This document shows positions 21,851-31,015 of a stretch of 64,000 nucleotides of DNA, one piece after another. A model generated the notes under the pieces. That model was not told the origin of the DNA and searched no databases. It saw only the letters and a list, made by a program, of their open reading frames with translations. Each line of letters begins with the position of its first letter. Within the stretch, counting starts at the first letter, position 1. The stretch spans positions 248,001-312,000 of the forward strand of contig NZ_JAPDRF010000004.1 of NCBI RefSeq assembly GCF_040706615.1, written 5' to 3'. Made by a program: the position numbers and the translations under genes. The stretch is from Lentisalinibacter sediminis (GTDB lineage Bacteria; Pseudomonadota; Gammaproteobacteria; Steroidobacterales; Woeseiaceae).

Positions 21851-22348
21851 ATGAATTCCTCGGCCTGGATCGTGGTGGCGGCCATCGCCAACCTGATCGC
21901 GAGCATCGGCGTCATCGCCGCCGTCGTCCTGCTGGCCCGGCACATCCGGGACAACAGCGAAGCGGTGCGGATGAACGTGCGCCAGAGCGCCCTCTCGCTG
22001 CACGGCAACTTCACCGATCTGATCATCCAGAACCCGGACCTGCAGGACATCTACCGCCGCGGCCGCAAGGACTACTGGAATCTGAAAGGCCAGGACCTGT
22101 ACCGCTTTTCCAACCTGGCCCAGAAGGCGTTCTGGTATTTCTCGACGCTCTACCACCAGCGGCACATGGGCAACCTGGAAGAACACCAGTGGCACGAAGG
22201 CCGGGCACACCTGAGCTACTGGCTGCAGTCCGAGGGCGTGCGTCAGTGGTGGCAGGACTTCGGCTCGAAGAGCGCGGCACCGGATTTCCGCCGCTTCGTG
22301 GACGAGGAACTCGAACGCCTCGGCCCCATCGGACGGCATCGCCGATGA
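21851..22348 (+). CDS. Hypothetical protein with N-terminal membrane anchor
   Basis: 165 residues. One helix (WIVVAAIANLIASIGVIAAV) at residues 5-25 anchors a soluble tail rich in Trp, Tyr and charged residues (DIYRRGRKDYWNLKGQDLYR, YHQRHMGNLEEHQWHE). I recognise no family function. The stop overlaps the next start as ATGA, so the two are translationally coupled. GGGAG lies upstream of ATG 21851, and a TTACACT that could be a -10 element lies at about 21816. Confidence 0.7.
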   Translation: MNSSAWIVVAAIANLIASIGVIAAVVLLARHIRDNSEAVRMNVRQSALSLHGNFTDLIIQNPDLQDIYRRGRKDYWNLKGQDLYRFSNLAQKAFWYFSTLYHQRHMGNLEEHQWHEGRAHLSYWLQSEGVRQWWQDFGSKSAAPDFRRFVDEELERLGPIGRHRR

Positions 22349-22779
22349 GCGCGCCGGAGGCCCGCCCGCCGGTCATCGAACGCTGGCACCGTCTGGTCGC
22401 CGACCGGGACATGGCGGCGCTGGATGCGCTGCTGGCCGACGAGGTCGTCTTCCACTCGCCCGTCGTGCACACGCCCCAGGCCGGCAAGCCGCTGACCCGG
22501 ATGTACCTGCAGGCGGCCATGCACGTGCTCGGCAACGAGCATTTCCGCTATGTCGGCGAGTGGTACGCGCCCCGGGGCGCCGTGCTCGAGTTCCGCACCC
22601 GGATGGAAGGCATCGAGATCGACGGCATCGACATGATCTCGTGGAACGACGAGGGGCGCATCACCGAATTCAAGGTGATGGTGCGTCCGCTGAAGGCCGT
22701 CAACCTGCTGCACGAACTGATGCGTCGCATGCTCGAAGCCGCGCAGGCCGGCGGGTCCGCCGCGGACGGCGGCAGCTGA
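22345..22779 (+). CDS. SnoaL/NTF2-like protein
   Basis: 144 residues, the size of a single cone-shaped NTF2 fold. Typical features are ERWHRLVADRDMAALDALLADEVVFHSP at the start and ISWNDEGRITEFKVMVRP in the final strands. The family includes isomerases, hydratases and ligand-binding proteins, so no reaction is assigned. The ATG overlaps the stop of the upstream gene by 4 nt (ATGA). Confidence 0.8.
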   Translation: MSAPEARPPVIERWHRLVADRDMAALDALLADEVVFHSPVVHTPQAGKPLTRMYLQAAMHVLGNEHFRYVGEWYAPRGAVLEFRTRMEGIEIDGIDMISWNDEGRITEFKVMVRPLKAVNLLHELMRRMLEAAQAGGSAADGGS

Positions 22780-22782
22780 GTC

Positions 22783-22998
22783 TCAACCCTCGTCCGGCAG
22801 CCGGAACAGTGTCTCCACGCTGACCCCGAACTCGCGCGCCAGGCGCAGAGCCAGTGCCGTCGACGGCACGAAATGCCCGCGCTCTATGGCATTGATGCTC
22901 TTGCGCGTGACGCCGACCCGTTCGGCGAGTTCCGCCTGGGTCCAGTCGCGCATGGCCCGGTGCACTTTCAAGGTGTTCGAGAGGCGCTCTGAGGTCAT
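22783..22998 (-). CDS. Small XRE-family HTH regulator
   Basis: 71 residues, almost only a Cro/CI-type helix-turn-helix: TQAELAERVGVTRKSINAIE followed by PSTALALRLAREFGVSVETLF. This short class is usually encoded next to a small membrane protein, as here, and probably represses the shared promoter. It starts 24 nt after the membrane-protein stop. No strong ribosome site is visible, so translation may depend on coupling. Confidence 0.88.
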   Translation of the reverse strand: MTSERLSNTLKVHRAMRDWTQAELAERVGVTRKSINAIERGHFVPSTALALRLAREFGVSVETLFRLPDEG

Positions 22999-23022
22999 GA
23001 CTAACGGGTCATCTGCAGGCGA

Positions 23023-23463
23023 TCATCGATTGAGGTAGAGGAAGCGACCGAGTGCGGCGAGGACGCCCACGCTGATGGTGAGATTCACGACGAAATCCAC
23101 GGTGAGCTCGACGCCCGCAAACTTGCGCAGCACGTCGCTGCCGACCAGCAGTATCACCTGCAGCAACAGCACGGCCGCGAAGCCGAACTGGAACGACTGC
23201 CCGCGCAGATATGCCACCCGCTCGTCGTCCACGACGGAGGTCAACAGTTCCCGGCTGTCCAGGCGGGCCGCGGCGATGAGCGCGGCCGCAAAGGTCAGCC
23301 AGCCGGCCAGCGTCAGCAGGGAAAGCGCCACGGCCCATCCCCCGCCGATGCCGGTCATCTCCAGCAATTCGCCACCGGTGAACCCGAGCGTGCCGACCGC
23401 CATTCCGAGCAGCATGACCTGCAACCGCCGCGTATGCCGTCGCTCCAGTGTTTCCGCATCCAT
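23023..23463 (-). CDS. Small four-helix membrane protein paired with the XRE regulator
   Basis: 146 residues with four hydrophobic segments (MLLGMAVGTLGFTGG, WAVALSLLTLAGWLTFAAAL, FGFAAVLLLQVILLVG, FVVNLTISVGVLAALG) and a hydrophilic loop VVDDERVAYLRGQS between pairs. The DERV/LRGQS loop resembles the DUF2178-type proteins that sit upstream of short XRE regulators. GGAG lies 5 nt before the ATG. Function unknown. It is first in a two-gene operon behind an AT-rich palindromic promoter. Confidence 0.75.
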   Translation of the reverse strand: MDAETLERRHTRRLQVMLLGMAVGTLGFTGGELLEMTGIGGGWAVALSLLTLAGWLTFAAALIAAARLDSRELLTSVVDDERVAYLRGQSFQFGFAAVLLLQVILLVGSDVLRKFAGVELTVDFVVNLTISVGVLAALGRFLYLNR

Positions 23464-23482
23464 CGCTGCTCCTATAACCTTA

Positions 23483-23525
23483 ACGACTCTTAATGTAACT
23501 TATACTACTCTTTTTGAGTCGTCAA
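23483..23525 (-). promoter_or_regulatory. Promoter and candidate operator of the XRE/membrane-protein operon
   Basis: A conspicuously AT-rich stretch. On the minus strand TTGACG (23525-23520) and TATAAG (23504-23499) form a -35/-10 pair with a short 15-nt spacer. ACGACTC (23483-23489) and GAGTCGT (23516-23522) form an inverted repeat around it, and a nested palindrome ACTC-TTTTT-GAGT lies at 23507-23519. Autoregulation by the XRE protein is inferred. Confidence 0.5.
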
Positions 23526-23611
23526 CAGCATATTCTTGCCACCCGGCGGTTTGCGGCGCCGGTAACCGGCAGCCGCTTCCCCGGCGCCGGCGCTCCCGCT
23601 ACAGTGCAGCG

Positions 23612-24067
23612 ATGGCCGGGCTGCGCGACTATCTCCTCACACACATCCCCCTGACGGCGGCGATGGGTGTGGAGGTGCATGTCGAGCGCCCGGATCGTGT
23701 CGTCCTCACGGCGCCGCTGGCGCCGAACGTCAATCACCAGGGGACGGCCTTCGGCGGCAGCGTCGCCGCGCTCGCCACACTGGCCGCGTGGTCGCTCGTC
23801 CGCGTGCGCCTCGACCAGGCGGGCCGGGCGGCCAATGTCGTAATCCAGCGCAGCAGCATGGAATACTGCGCCGCCATCGACGGCGAGCTCAGGGCCGTCT
23901 GCGAGTTCGGGGACGAAGATCTCTGGCGCAAGACGATCGAACGGCTCGACCGCCGGCGCCGGGCCCGGCTGGAGCTGCACAGCCACCTGGAGCACGCCGG
24001 CGCGGCCGCCGCCCGTTTTGCCGGCGCCTTCGTGCTGCTGGATGGCGAGGAGCACCGCAGCCCGTGA
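23612..24067 (+). CDS. YiiD C-terminal-type hotdog thioesterase
   Basis: 151 residues from ATG 23612. It has the single-hotdog YiiD_C pattern: IPLTAAMGVEVHVERPDRVVLTAPLAPNVNHQGTAFGGSV, then the central helix ALATLAAWSLVRV, and VVIQRSSMEYCAAIDGELRA. The family is annotated as putative acyl-CoA or acyl-carrier thioesterases. Its stop overlaps the next start as GTGA, so it is coupled to the FetB-like gene. The pairing of functions is unexplained. Confidence 0.8.
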   Translation: MAGLRDYLLTHIPLTAAMGVEVHVERPDRVVLTAPLAPNVNHQGTAFGGSVAALATLAAWSLVRVRLDQAGRAANVVIQRSSMEYCAAIDGELRAVCEFGDEDLWRKTIERLDRRRRARLELHSHLEHAGAAAARFAGAFVLLDGEEHRSP

Positions 24068-24801
24068 GCGAATCGATCCGCATGATCCCGCTGGCCAACC
24101 TGGCCCTGGCCTTCATACCGGTCGCCGTGGTCATCGGCCTGCTGGTCCGCTGGTCCGAGGACTGGCGTGGCGCCGCCTATGCGGTACTGCGCATGGTCGT
24201 GCAGCTGCTCCTGATCGGCTATCTGCTCGTCTGGATATTCCGGGCCGACACGTTCTGGATCGTGGTCGGCGTGGTGGCGGTCATGATCGTGGCTTCTTCC
24301 TGGATCGCGTTGCAGCCGGTCCGCTCGCGCCGCCGCGCGCTGCTCGGCCCGTCGCTGATCGCCATCGCAGCGGGCGGTACCGTCACGCTGTTGCTGATGA
24401 CGGAAATCGTGCTGGACCTCGCCCCCTGGTACCGGCCGGACTATTTCGTACCGCTGGCCGGCATGGTCTATGCGAACGCCATGAACACGGTCAGTCTCGC
24501 AGCCGAGCGCCTGCAGGCGGAAGTGGCAGCCGGCGTGGCGGCAGCGGATGCGCGCCGGCGCGCATTCCGGGCTTCGCTGATCCCGGTGACCAATTCCCTG
24601 CTGGCCGTCGGACTCGTGTCCCTGCCGGGCATGATGACCGGCCAGATCCTCTCCGGCGTGGACCCGCTGGTGGCCGTGCGCTACCAGATTCTGGTGATGT
24701 GCATGGTCTATGGCTCGGCCGGCCTCTCCGCAGCCTGCTTCCTCGCCCTGGTCGCCCGCTCGGATCCCGGCCGGCCGGCCGACGAGGCACGCGACGGCTG
24801 A
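24064..24801 (+). CDS. FetB/YbbM-family (UPF0014) permease
   Basis: 245 residues from GTG 24064 (an ATG at 24082 is possible). About seven transmembrane helices are visible, with the family motifs LLIGYLLVWIF, PLAGMVYANAMNTVSLAAERL and SLPGMMTGQILSGVDPLVAVRYQI. In E. coli, FetB works with the ATPase FetA to export iron and limit oxidative stress. No ATPase gene is adjacent here, so the partner must be elsewhere. A ferritin-like gene follows 0.5 kb downstream. Confidence 0.88.
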   Translation: MSESIRMIPLANLALAFIPVAVVIGLLVRWSEDWRGAAYAVLRMVVQLLLIGYLLVWIFRADTFWIVVGVVAVMIVASSWIALQPVRSRRRALLGPSLIAIAAGGTVTLLLMTEIVLDLAPWYRPDYFVPLAGMVYANAMNTVSLAAERLQAEVAAGVAAADARRRAFRASLIPVTNSLLAVGLVSLPGMMTGQILSGVDPLVAVRYQILVMCMVYGSAGLSAACFLALVARSDPGRPADEARDG

Positions 24802-24859
24802 CGGCGCCGTGGTAAATCCCGACTGGGACCGGCGATCCCGCCCGCCTACACTGATCCCG

Positions 24860-25312
24860 ATGAGTCCCGCACAGAGAATCGTGCCGCCGATCTACTTCCT
24901 GGCGAGCCTGCTCGCCATGCTGGCGCTGCACCGGTATGCACCGGTCGCGCACATCGTGGAGCCGCCACTGACCTGGCTGGGGCTGGTGCCGCTGGTGCTG
25001 GGCCTCGCCACCGCCATAGCCGGCGCGCGGGCCTTCGGCAGGGCCGGCACCAGCGTCCGTCCGTTCCGCGAGGCGAGCGCGCTGGTGACCGACGGCATCT
25101 TCCGGGTGTCGCGCAATCCCATGTACCTTGGCATGATCTCCACGCTGCTCGGAGTGGCTATACTGCTGGGCACGCTCGGTGCTTTCCTGCCGGTGCCGCT
25201 GTTCTTTTTCGTGCTGCAGCACTGGTTCGTCCGCCCCGAGGAGAAGATGCTCGAGCGGCTGTTCGGCGAGCACTATCTGGATTACCGGCGCCGGGTACGG
25301 CGCTGGATGTAA
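24860..25312 (+). CDS. Isoprenylcysteine carboxyl methyltransferase-like membrane protein
   Basis: 150 residues. Hydrophobic helices at residues about 8-22, 35-52 and 97-120 surround the PEMT/ICMT signature: SALVTDGIFRVSRNPMYLGM, then RPEEKMLERLFGEHYLDYRRRVRRW at the C-terminus. The family transfers methyl from SAM to lipids, isoprenoid or thiol groups; the bacterial substrate is unknown. TACACT 10 nt before the start codon may be part of a promoter. Confidence 0.82.
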   Translation: MSPAQRIVPPIYFLASLLAMLALHRYAPVAHIVEPPLTWLGLVPLVLGLATAIAGARAFGRAGTSVRPFREASALVTDGIFRVSRNPMYLGMISTLLGVAILLGTLGAFLPVPLFFFVLQHWFVRPEEKMLERLFGEHYLDYRRRVRRWM

Positions 25313-25339
25313 TTTTCGACTGCCAGGAGGAGATCGGCA

Positions 25340-25627
25340 ATGGCGAACGAGGGATACCACGAACCCGTCAGCGAACTGAGCGACGAGACCCGGGACATGC
25401 ACCGGGCGATCATCTCACTGATGGAGGAACTGGAGGCCGTGGACTGGTATCAGCAGCGCATCGACGTCTGCAAGGATGACGAGCTCAGGCGGATCCTGGA
25501 GCACAACCGGGACGAGGAGAAGGAACACGCGGCGATGGTGCTCGAGTGGATCCGGCGCCGGGATCCGAAGTTCAACGACGAACTGAAAGACTACCTCTTC
25601 ACCGAGGAGCCCATCGCCCACGGCTAG
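25340..25627 (+). CDS. Encapsulated-ferritin-type (EncFtn) protein without targeting peptide
   Basis: 95 residues, two helices. It aligns with the encapsulin cargo ferritin of Rhodospirillum rubrum through MEELEAVDWY and HNRDEEKEHAAM. The iron-site residues known from that protein correspond to Glu30, Glu60 and His63 here, and Trp36-Tyr37 are kept, so ferroxidase activity at a dimer interface is likely. The protein stops at LFTEEPIAHG, where cargo forms continue into a shell-targeting peptide. No encapsulin shell gene is present in the window. GGAGGAG precedes the ATG. The FetB-like exporter upstream suggests an iron-handling context. Confidence 0.85.
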   Translation: MANEGYHEPVSELSDETRDMHRAIISLMEELEAVDWYQQRIDVCKDDELRRILEHNRDEEKEHAAMVLEWIRRRDPKFNDELKDYLFTEEPIAHG

Positions 25628-25636
25628 GTCGCACGG

Positions 25637-27439
25637 CTAGGCGGTGACAACCGCCAGGCGCGGCCCGCCGATGTCCTCGAGCCCCGCAGCCGACAGCAGC
25701 AGCATGCCGCTGCCTTCGGCCGTCTTGGCGCTCTGCTTCACCCGGCTGAGCTCGGCGGCCACCTCGTCGGCATCCGTATAGGGGCGGGCATCGGAGGCGA
25801 CGCCGGCCACGGTCATCGTCAGTAGCGGGAAGTGGCGTTCCACGCCGTAGCGATCCCTGGCCGTGATGCCGCGGGCCACCCGGTGTTCTTCCGAGTAATA
25901 CGACGGGATCTCCTTGTCGAAGTCGCGCACCAGGCTGCGCAGACGGTCCTGCCAGTCGTCGCTGCGGAAGACGGCCACGAAGTCGTCGCCGCCGATGTGG
26001 CCGACGAAATCCGACACCGGGCTCGTGTAGCGGGTCAGCAGCTGCGCCATGTGCATCAGTACCTCGTCGCCCCGGGCATAGCCATAGAAGTCGTTGAACG
26101 GCTTGAAGTTGTCCAGATCCACGTAGCAGGCCGTGAACGCCGTGCCCGAGCGCAGCAGCGCGTTGATGTGCTGGTCGATGGACTCGTTGCCCGGCAGCGA
26201 GGTCAGCGGATTGGCCGAGCGGGCCCGCCTCACCTGCTGTTCGGTCAGGCGCTTCAGCAGGTCGAGCGTCCGGCCCATGCCCTCATAGCGCCCTTCCCGG
26301 GTCAGAATGAAATCGTGCTCCAGCCGCAGCTTGGAGTGGGCCGTCAGCAAATGACTCACCTGCTCCAGGCGCAGCCCGACGTCGACGCACAGCGGGTCGG
26401 TCTCCATCACCGCGCTGACCGGCTTGCGCCCGTAGACCTCCATGTGCAGCGGCTTGGACAGGATCAGGAACAGCCGGGCGCGGCGCACGATGCCGACGGG
26501 GTGACCCGACTCCACCACCGCGACGGACGTGCGGTCCTCGTTCTCGCTGAAGATGCGCAGTAGTTCCCGCACGGACTCTGAAGCCGCGATCGGCGGCGCC
26601 GGGTTGAGGAGGCGCCCGGCCAGCACGCCGTCGGGCGTCTCGAATTCGTTCTGCTCCGGTTCGGCCAGACAGTCCTCGATGCGCGTCCTGTCCGGCGCCG
26701 GGGGCTCCAGCGCAGGCTCGCTGAAGTAGAACCCCTGCAGGTATTCGACCCCCAGGTCGGCCAGCTCGCGGCATTCCCCCGCGCCCTCCACGCCCTCGGC
26801 GATCACCGCACTCTGGCCGGCGCGGGCGATGTCGATGATCGAGCGCAGGAACTCCGACCTCAGGGGGTCGACATCGATGTGACTTACGAAGTCGCGGCTC
26901 AGCTTCACGAAGTCGGGGCGCAGCTCCGACCAGGTACGCATGCTGGAATAGCCGGCGCCCATGTCGTCCATGGCGATGCGGCAGCCGAGATCGCGGATGC
27001 CGATCACCGCCTCGCGCATGGACTCGTAGTCCCGCATCATGGACTGCTCGGTCAGCTCGAGGATCACCTCCGCCGGCTTCACGCACCAGCGGTGCATGGC
27101 CTCCCGCAGATAGTCCACCTCCTCGCGGAAATGCAGGAACGTGGCCGGAGAGGCGTTCAGGAACAGGTGGCCCTGCAGCCCCCGGCTCACGAAGGCCTCC
27201 AGCGCCGCCTCGATGCACAGCAGCTCCAGCTCGCGCGCACGTCCGAACGCGCTGGCCGCGGCGAACAGGTTCAGCGGCAGGTGCAGCGGGCTCCCCGCGG
27301 GGCCGCGCACGAGTGCCTCGTAGCCGAAGACGCGGCGCTCGCGGCGGTCGATCACCTCATGGAACAGCGTCTCTATCGCCCGCTCCTCCATGATGCGGGC
27401 GAGCTCTTCGATCATGCTCTGCTGCCTGGGGGTCGACAT
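25637..27439 (-). CDS. EAL-CBS-GGDEF cyclic-di-GMP signalling protein
   Basis: 600 residues, cytoplasmic. The N-terminal EAL phosphodiesterase domain looks complete: YEALVR (Glu41), LELTEQS, MDDMGAGYSS, PDFVKLSRDF, IAEGVEG and YLQGFYF. A central region (about 290-410) has paired CBS-like segments (SENEDRTSVAVVESGHPVGI, YGRKPVSAVMETDPLCVDVG). The C-terminal GGDEF domain has GGDDF near residue 487, so cyclase activity is uncertain. The likely role is c-di-GMP breakdown, tuned by nucleotide binding to the CBS pair or GTP binding to GGDDF. It is convergent with the EncFtn gene. Confidence 0.9.
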   Translation of the reverse strand: MSTPRQQSMIEELARIMEERAIETLFHEVIDRRERRVFGYEALVRGPAGSPLHLPLNLFAAASAFGRARELELLCIEAALEAFVSRGLQGHLFLNASPATFLHFREEVDYLREAMHRWCVKPAEVILELTEQSMMRDYESMREAVIGIRDLGCRIAMDDMGAGYSSMRTWSELRPDFVKLSRDFVSHIDVDPLRSEFLRSIIDIARAGQSAVIAEGVEGAGECRELADLGVEYLQGFYFSEPALEPPAPDRTRIEDCLAEPEQNEFETPDGVLAGRLLNPAPPIAASESVRELLRIFSENEDRTSVAVVESGHPVGIVRRARLFLILSKPLHMEVYGRKPVSAVMETDPLCVDVGLRLEQVSHLLTAHSKLRLEHDFILTREGRYEGMGRTLDLLKRLTEQQVRRARSANPLTSLPGNESIDQHINALLRSGTAFTACYVDLDNFKPFNDFYGYARGDEVLMHMAQLLTRYTSPVSDFVGHIGGDDFVAVFRSDDWQDRLRSLVRDFDKEIPSYYSEEHRVARGITARDRYGVERHFPLLTMTVAGVASDARPYTDADEVAAELSRVKQSAKTAEGSGMLLLSAAGLEDIGGPRLAVVTA

Positions 27440-27552
27440 GGGTCGTGCCTGCCGGTCTTCGATCCGGAGCAGGGTAGCCGCTTGGGGCGCCCGCGGGCGT
27501 GACCCCGATCACACGATCACGGGCCACGGGTCGGGGCGGGTCGGAGTGCGGA

Positions 27553-29691
<2,139 letters not shown>

Positions 29692-29808
29692 GTGCGTCGC
29701 TTCCCTGTCGAGTATGTGGACATCACAAAATACACCCGCGCCGCGCCGCGAACCAGGGAACAGCTCTCACTTCCCCGCCGACTCCGTGACGGGCAGGTTA
29801 CGGCGGCA

Positions 29809-30819
29809 TCAGCGAGCGGCGACGGGCGCCGTCTCGGCGGCGAAGTGATCCAGCAGGGCGTCCGTGATCTCCGGCAGGAAATACGGCTCCATGGCGTGCC
29901 CCATCTCCCCGACGACGAGCAGCTCGGCCCCGGGCACGAGCTCGGCGGTGTGACGGCCATGCTCGACAGGCACAAGGGGATCCGCCTCGCCGTGGATCAC
30001 CAGCGTCGGCGCGCCGATCTGCGGCAGCAGTTCGTTCCGGTCGCCGGAGCCGAGCACCGCCCAGAGCTGGCGGCCGACGCCCGGCGTGTAGTGACTGCGG
30101 TCGTAGCTGCGGCTGAGGTAGGCGTAGAGGTATTCCTCGCTGTAGCCGTGGGTGGGACTGCCGATGGCTCCCACCAGGTCGACGGTGCGGGCGATCGCCT
30201 CCTCCCGGCCGGCCGACTCAGACGACCGGGTCAGCAGCTTCTCGGTGACCTCGGCATCGCCGGGCGGTAGATCCGCATCGCCGCTGGTCGACATGATGGA
30301 GGTCAGCGTTAGGACCCGGTCCGGGTACCGGGCGGCCAAGATCTGGGCGATCATCCCGCCCATCGACGCGCCGACGACGTGAGCCTCCTCGATGCCGAGG
30401 GTGTCCATCAGTGCGACGGTATCCGCCGCCATGTCGTTCAGGTCGTAGGGCGGATCCAGGTCCCAGCCGAGCCGGAACTTGACCATCGGCCACCAGCCGA
30501 GCCTGTCCGCCTCCCACAGCTTCTCGGAGAGGCCGGCATCCCGGTTGTCGAAACGGATCACCCGATAGCCGGCGTCAGCGAGATCCAGCACGAGCTGATC
30601 CGGCCAGTGTATGAGCTGGGCGCCGAGCCCCATGACCAGCAGCACCGCCGGATCGTCCGCCTCCCCGAACGCCTGGTACGCAATGGAGATGCCGTTGGCA
30701 TGGGTGAAGTAGGTCGGGTACTCCGTGAACTGCACGGACTGCGCCTGCACGCCCCCAGCGGTGAGGAGTGCGACGGCGAGGAATGTTCTCAGTCTTCTCG
30801 GCATGGGGCTGTTCAGCAT
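29809..30819 (-). CDS. Secreted alpha/beta hydrolase
   Basis: 336 residues from ATG 30819; an ATG at 30804 is also possible. A Sec signal peptide is visible (basic PRRLRT, hydrophobic FLAVALLTAGG, cleavage near VQAQS), so it acts in the periplasm or outside. The fold shows the oxyanion HG-like VMGLGAQ, nucleophile elbow GASMGGM, acid in HGEADPLVPVE and catalytic His in GEMGHAMEP. The substrate is unknown. It is divergent from a TonB-dependent receptor, so it could process the receptor's ligand. Confidence 0.85.
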   Translation of the reverse strand: MLNSPMPRRLRTFLAVALLTAGGVQAQSVQFTEYPTYFTHANGISIAYQAFGEADDPAVLLVMGLGAQLIHWPDQLVLDLADAGYRVIRFDNRDAGLSEKLWEADRLGWWPMVKFRLGWDLDPPYDLNDMAADTVALMDTLGIEEAHVVGASMGGMIAQILAARYPDRVLTLTSIMSTSGDADLPPGDAEVTEKLLTRSSESAGREEAIARTVDLVGAIGSPTHGYSEEYLYAYLSRSYDRSHYTPGVGRQLWAVLGSGDRNELLPQIGAPTLVIHGEADPLVPVEHGRHTAELVPGAELLVVGEMGHAMEPYFLPEITDALLDHFAAETAPVAAR

Positions 30820-30853
30820 CGGTGCGGTCCCTGTTCGAACACGCCGATACACT

Positions 30854-30939
30854 ATGTGAAGTGGGCATCTTTGACCACCCCGCCGCCCGCTGCGTCATCG
30901 CAGCCGCAGCATGTGAAGTCCTTTTCGACCTGCTAGACT
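30854..30939 (+). promoter_or_regulatory. Control region upstream of the first TonB-dependent receptor
   Basis: ATGTGAAGT occurs twice, at 30854-30862 and 30911-30919, each followed within about 15 nt by GACC. The second copy occupies the -35 position relative to an extended -10 (TGC-TAGACT, ending 30939). The repeat could be a regulator site serving the receptor and perhaps the divergent hydrolase. Confidence 0.35.
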
Positions 30940-31015
30940 CGACCTCGGCAATTGGCGTGCCGTCGGTCGGTTACGCAATGTGACCGGCCGCTTCAAATCT
31001 GTAAGGGGGAGGATT

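Noticed and set aside
25340..25627. A full encapsulin nanocompartment operon
   Set aside because: No shell-protein gene or targeting peptide is visible anywhere in the window.
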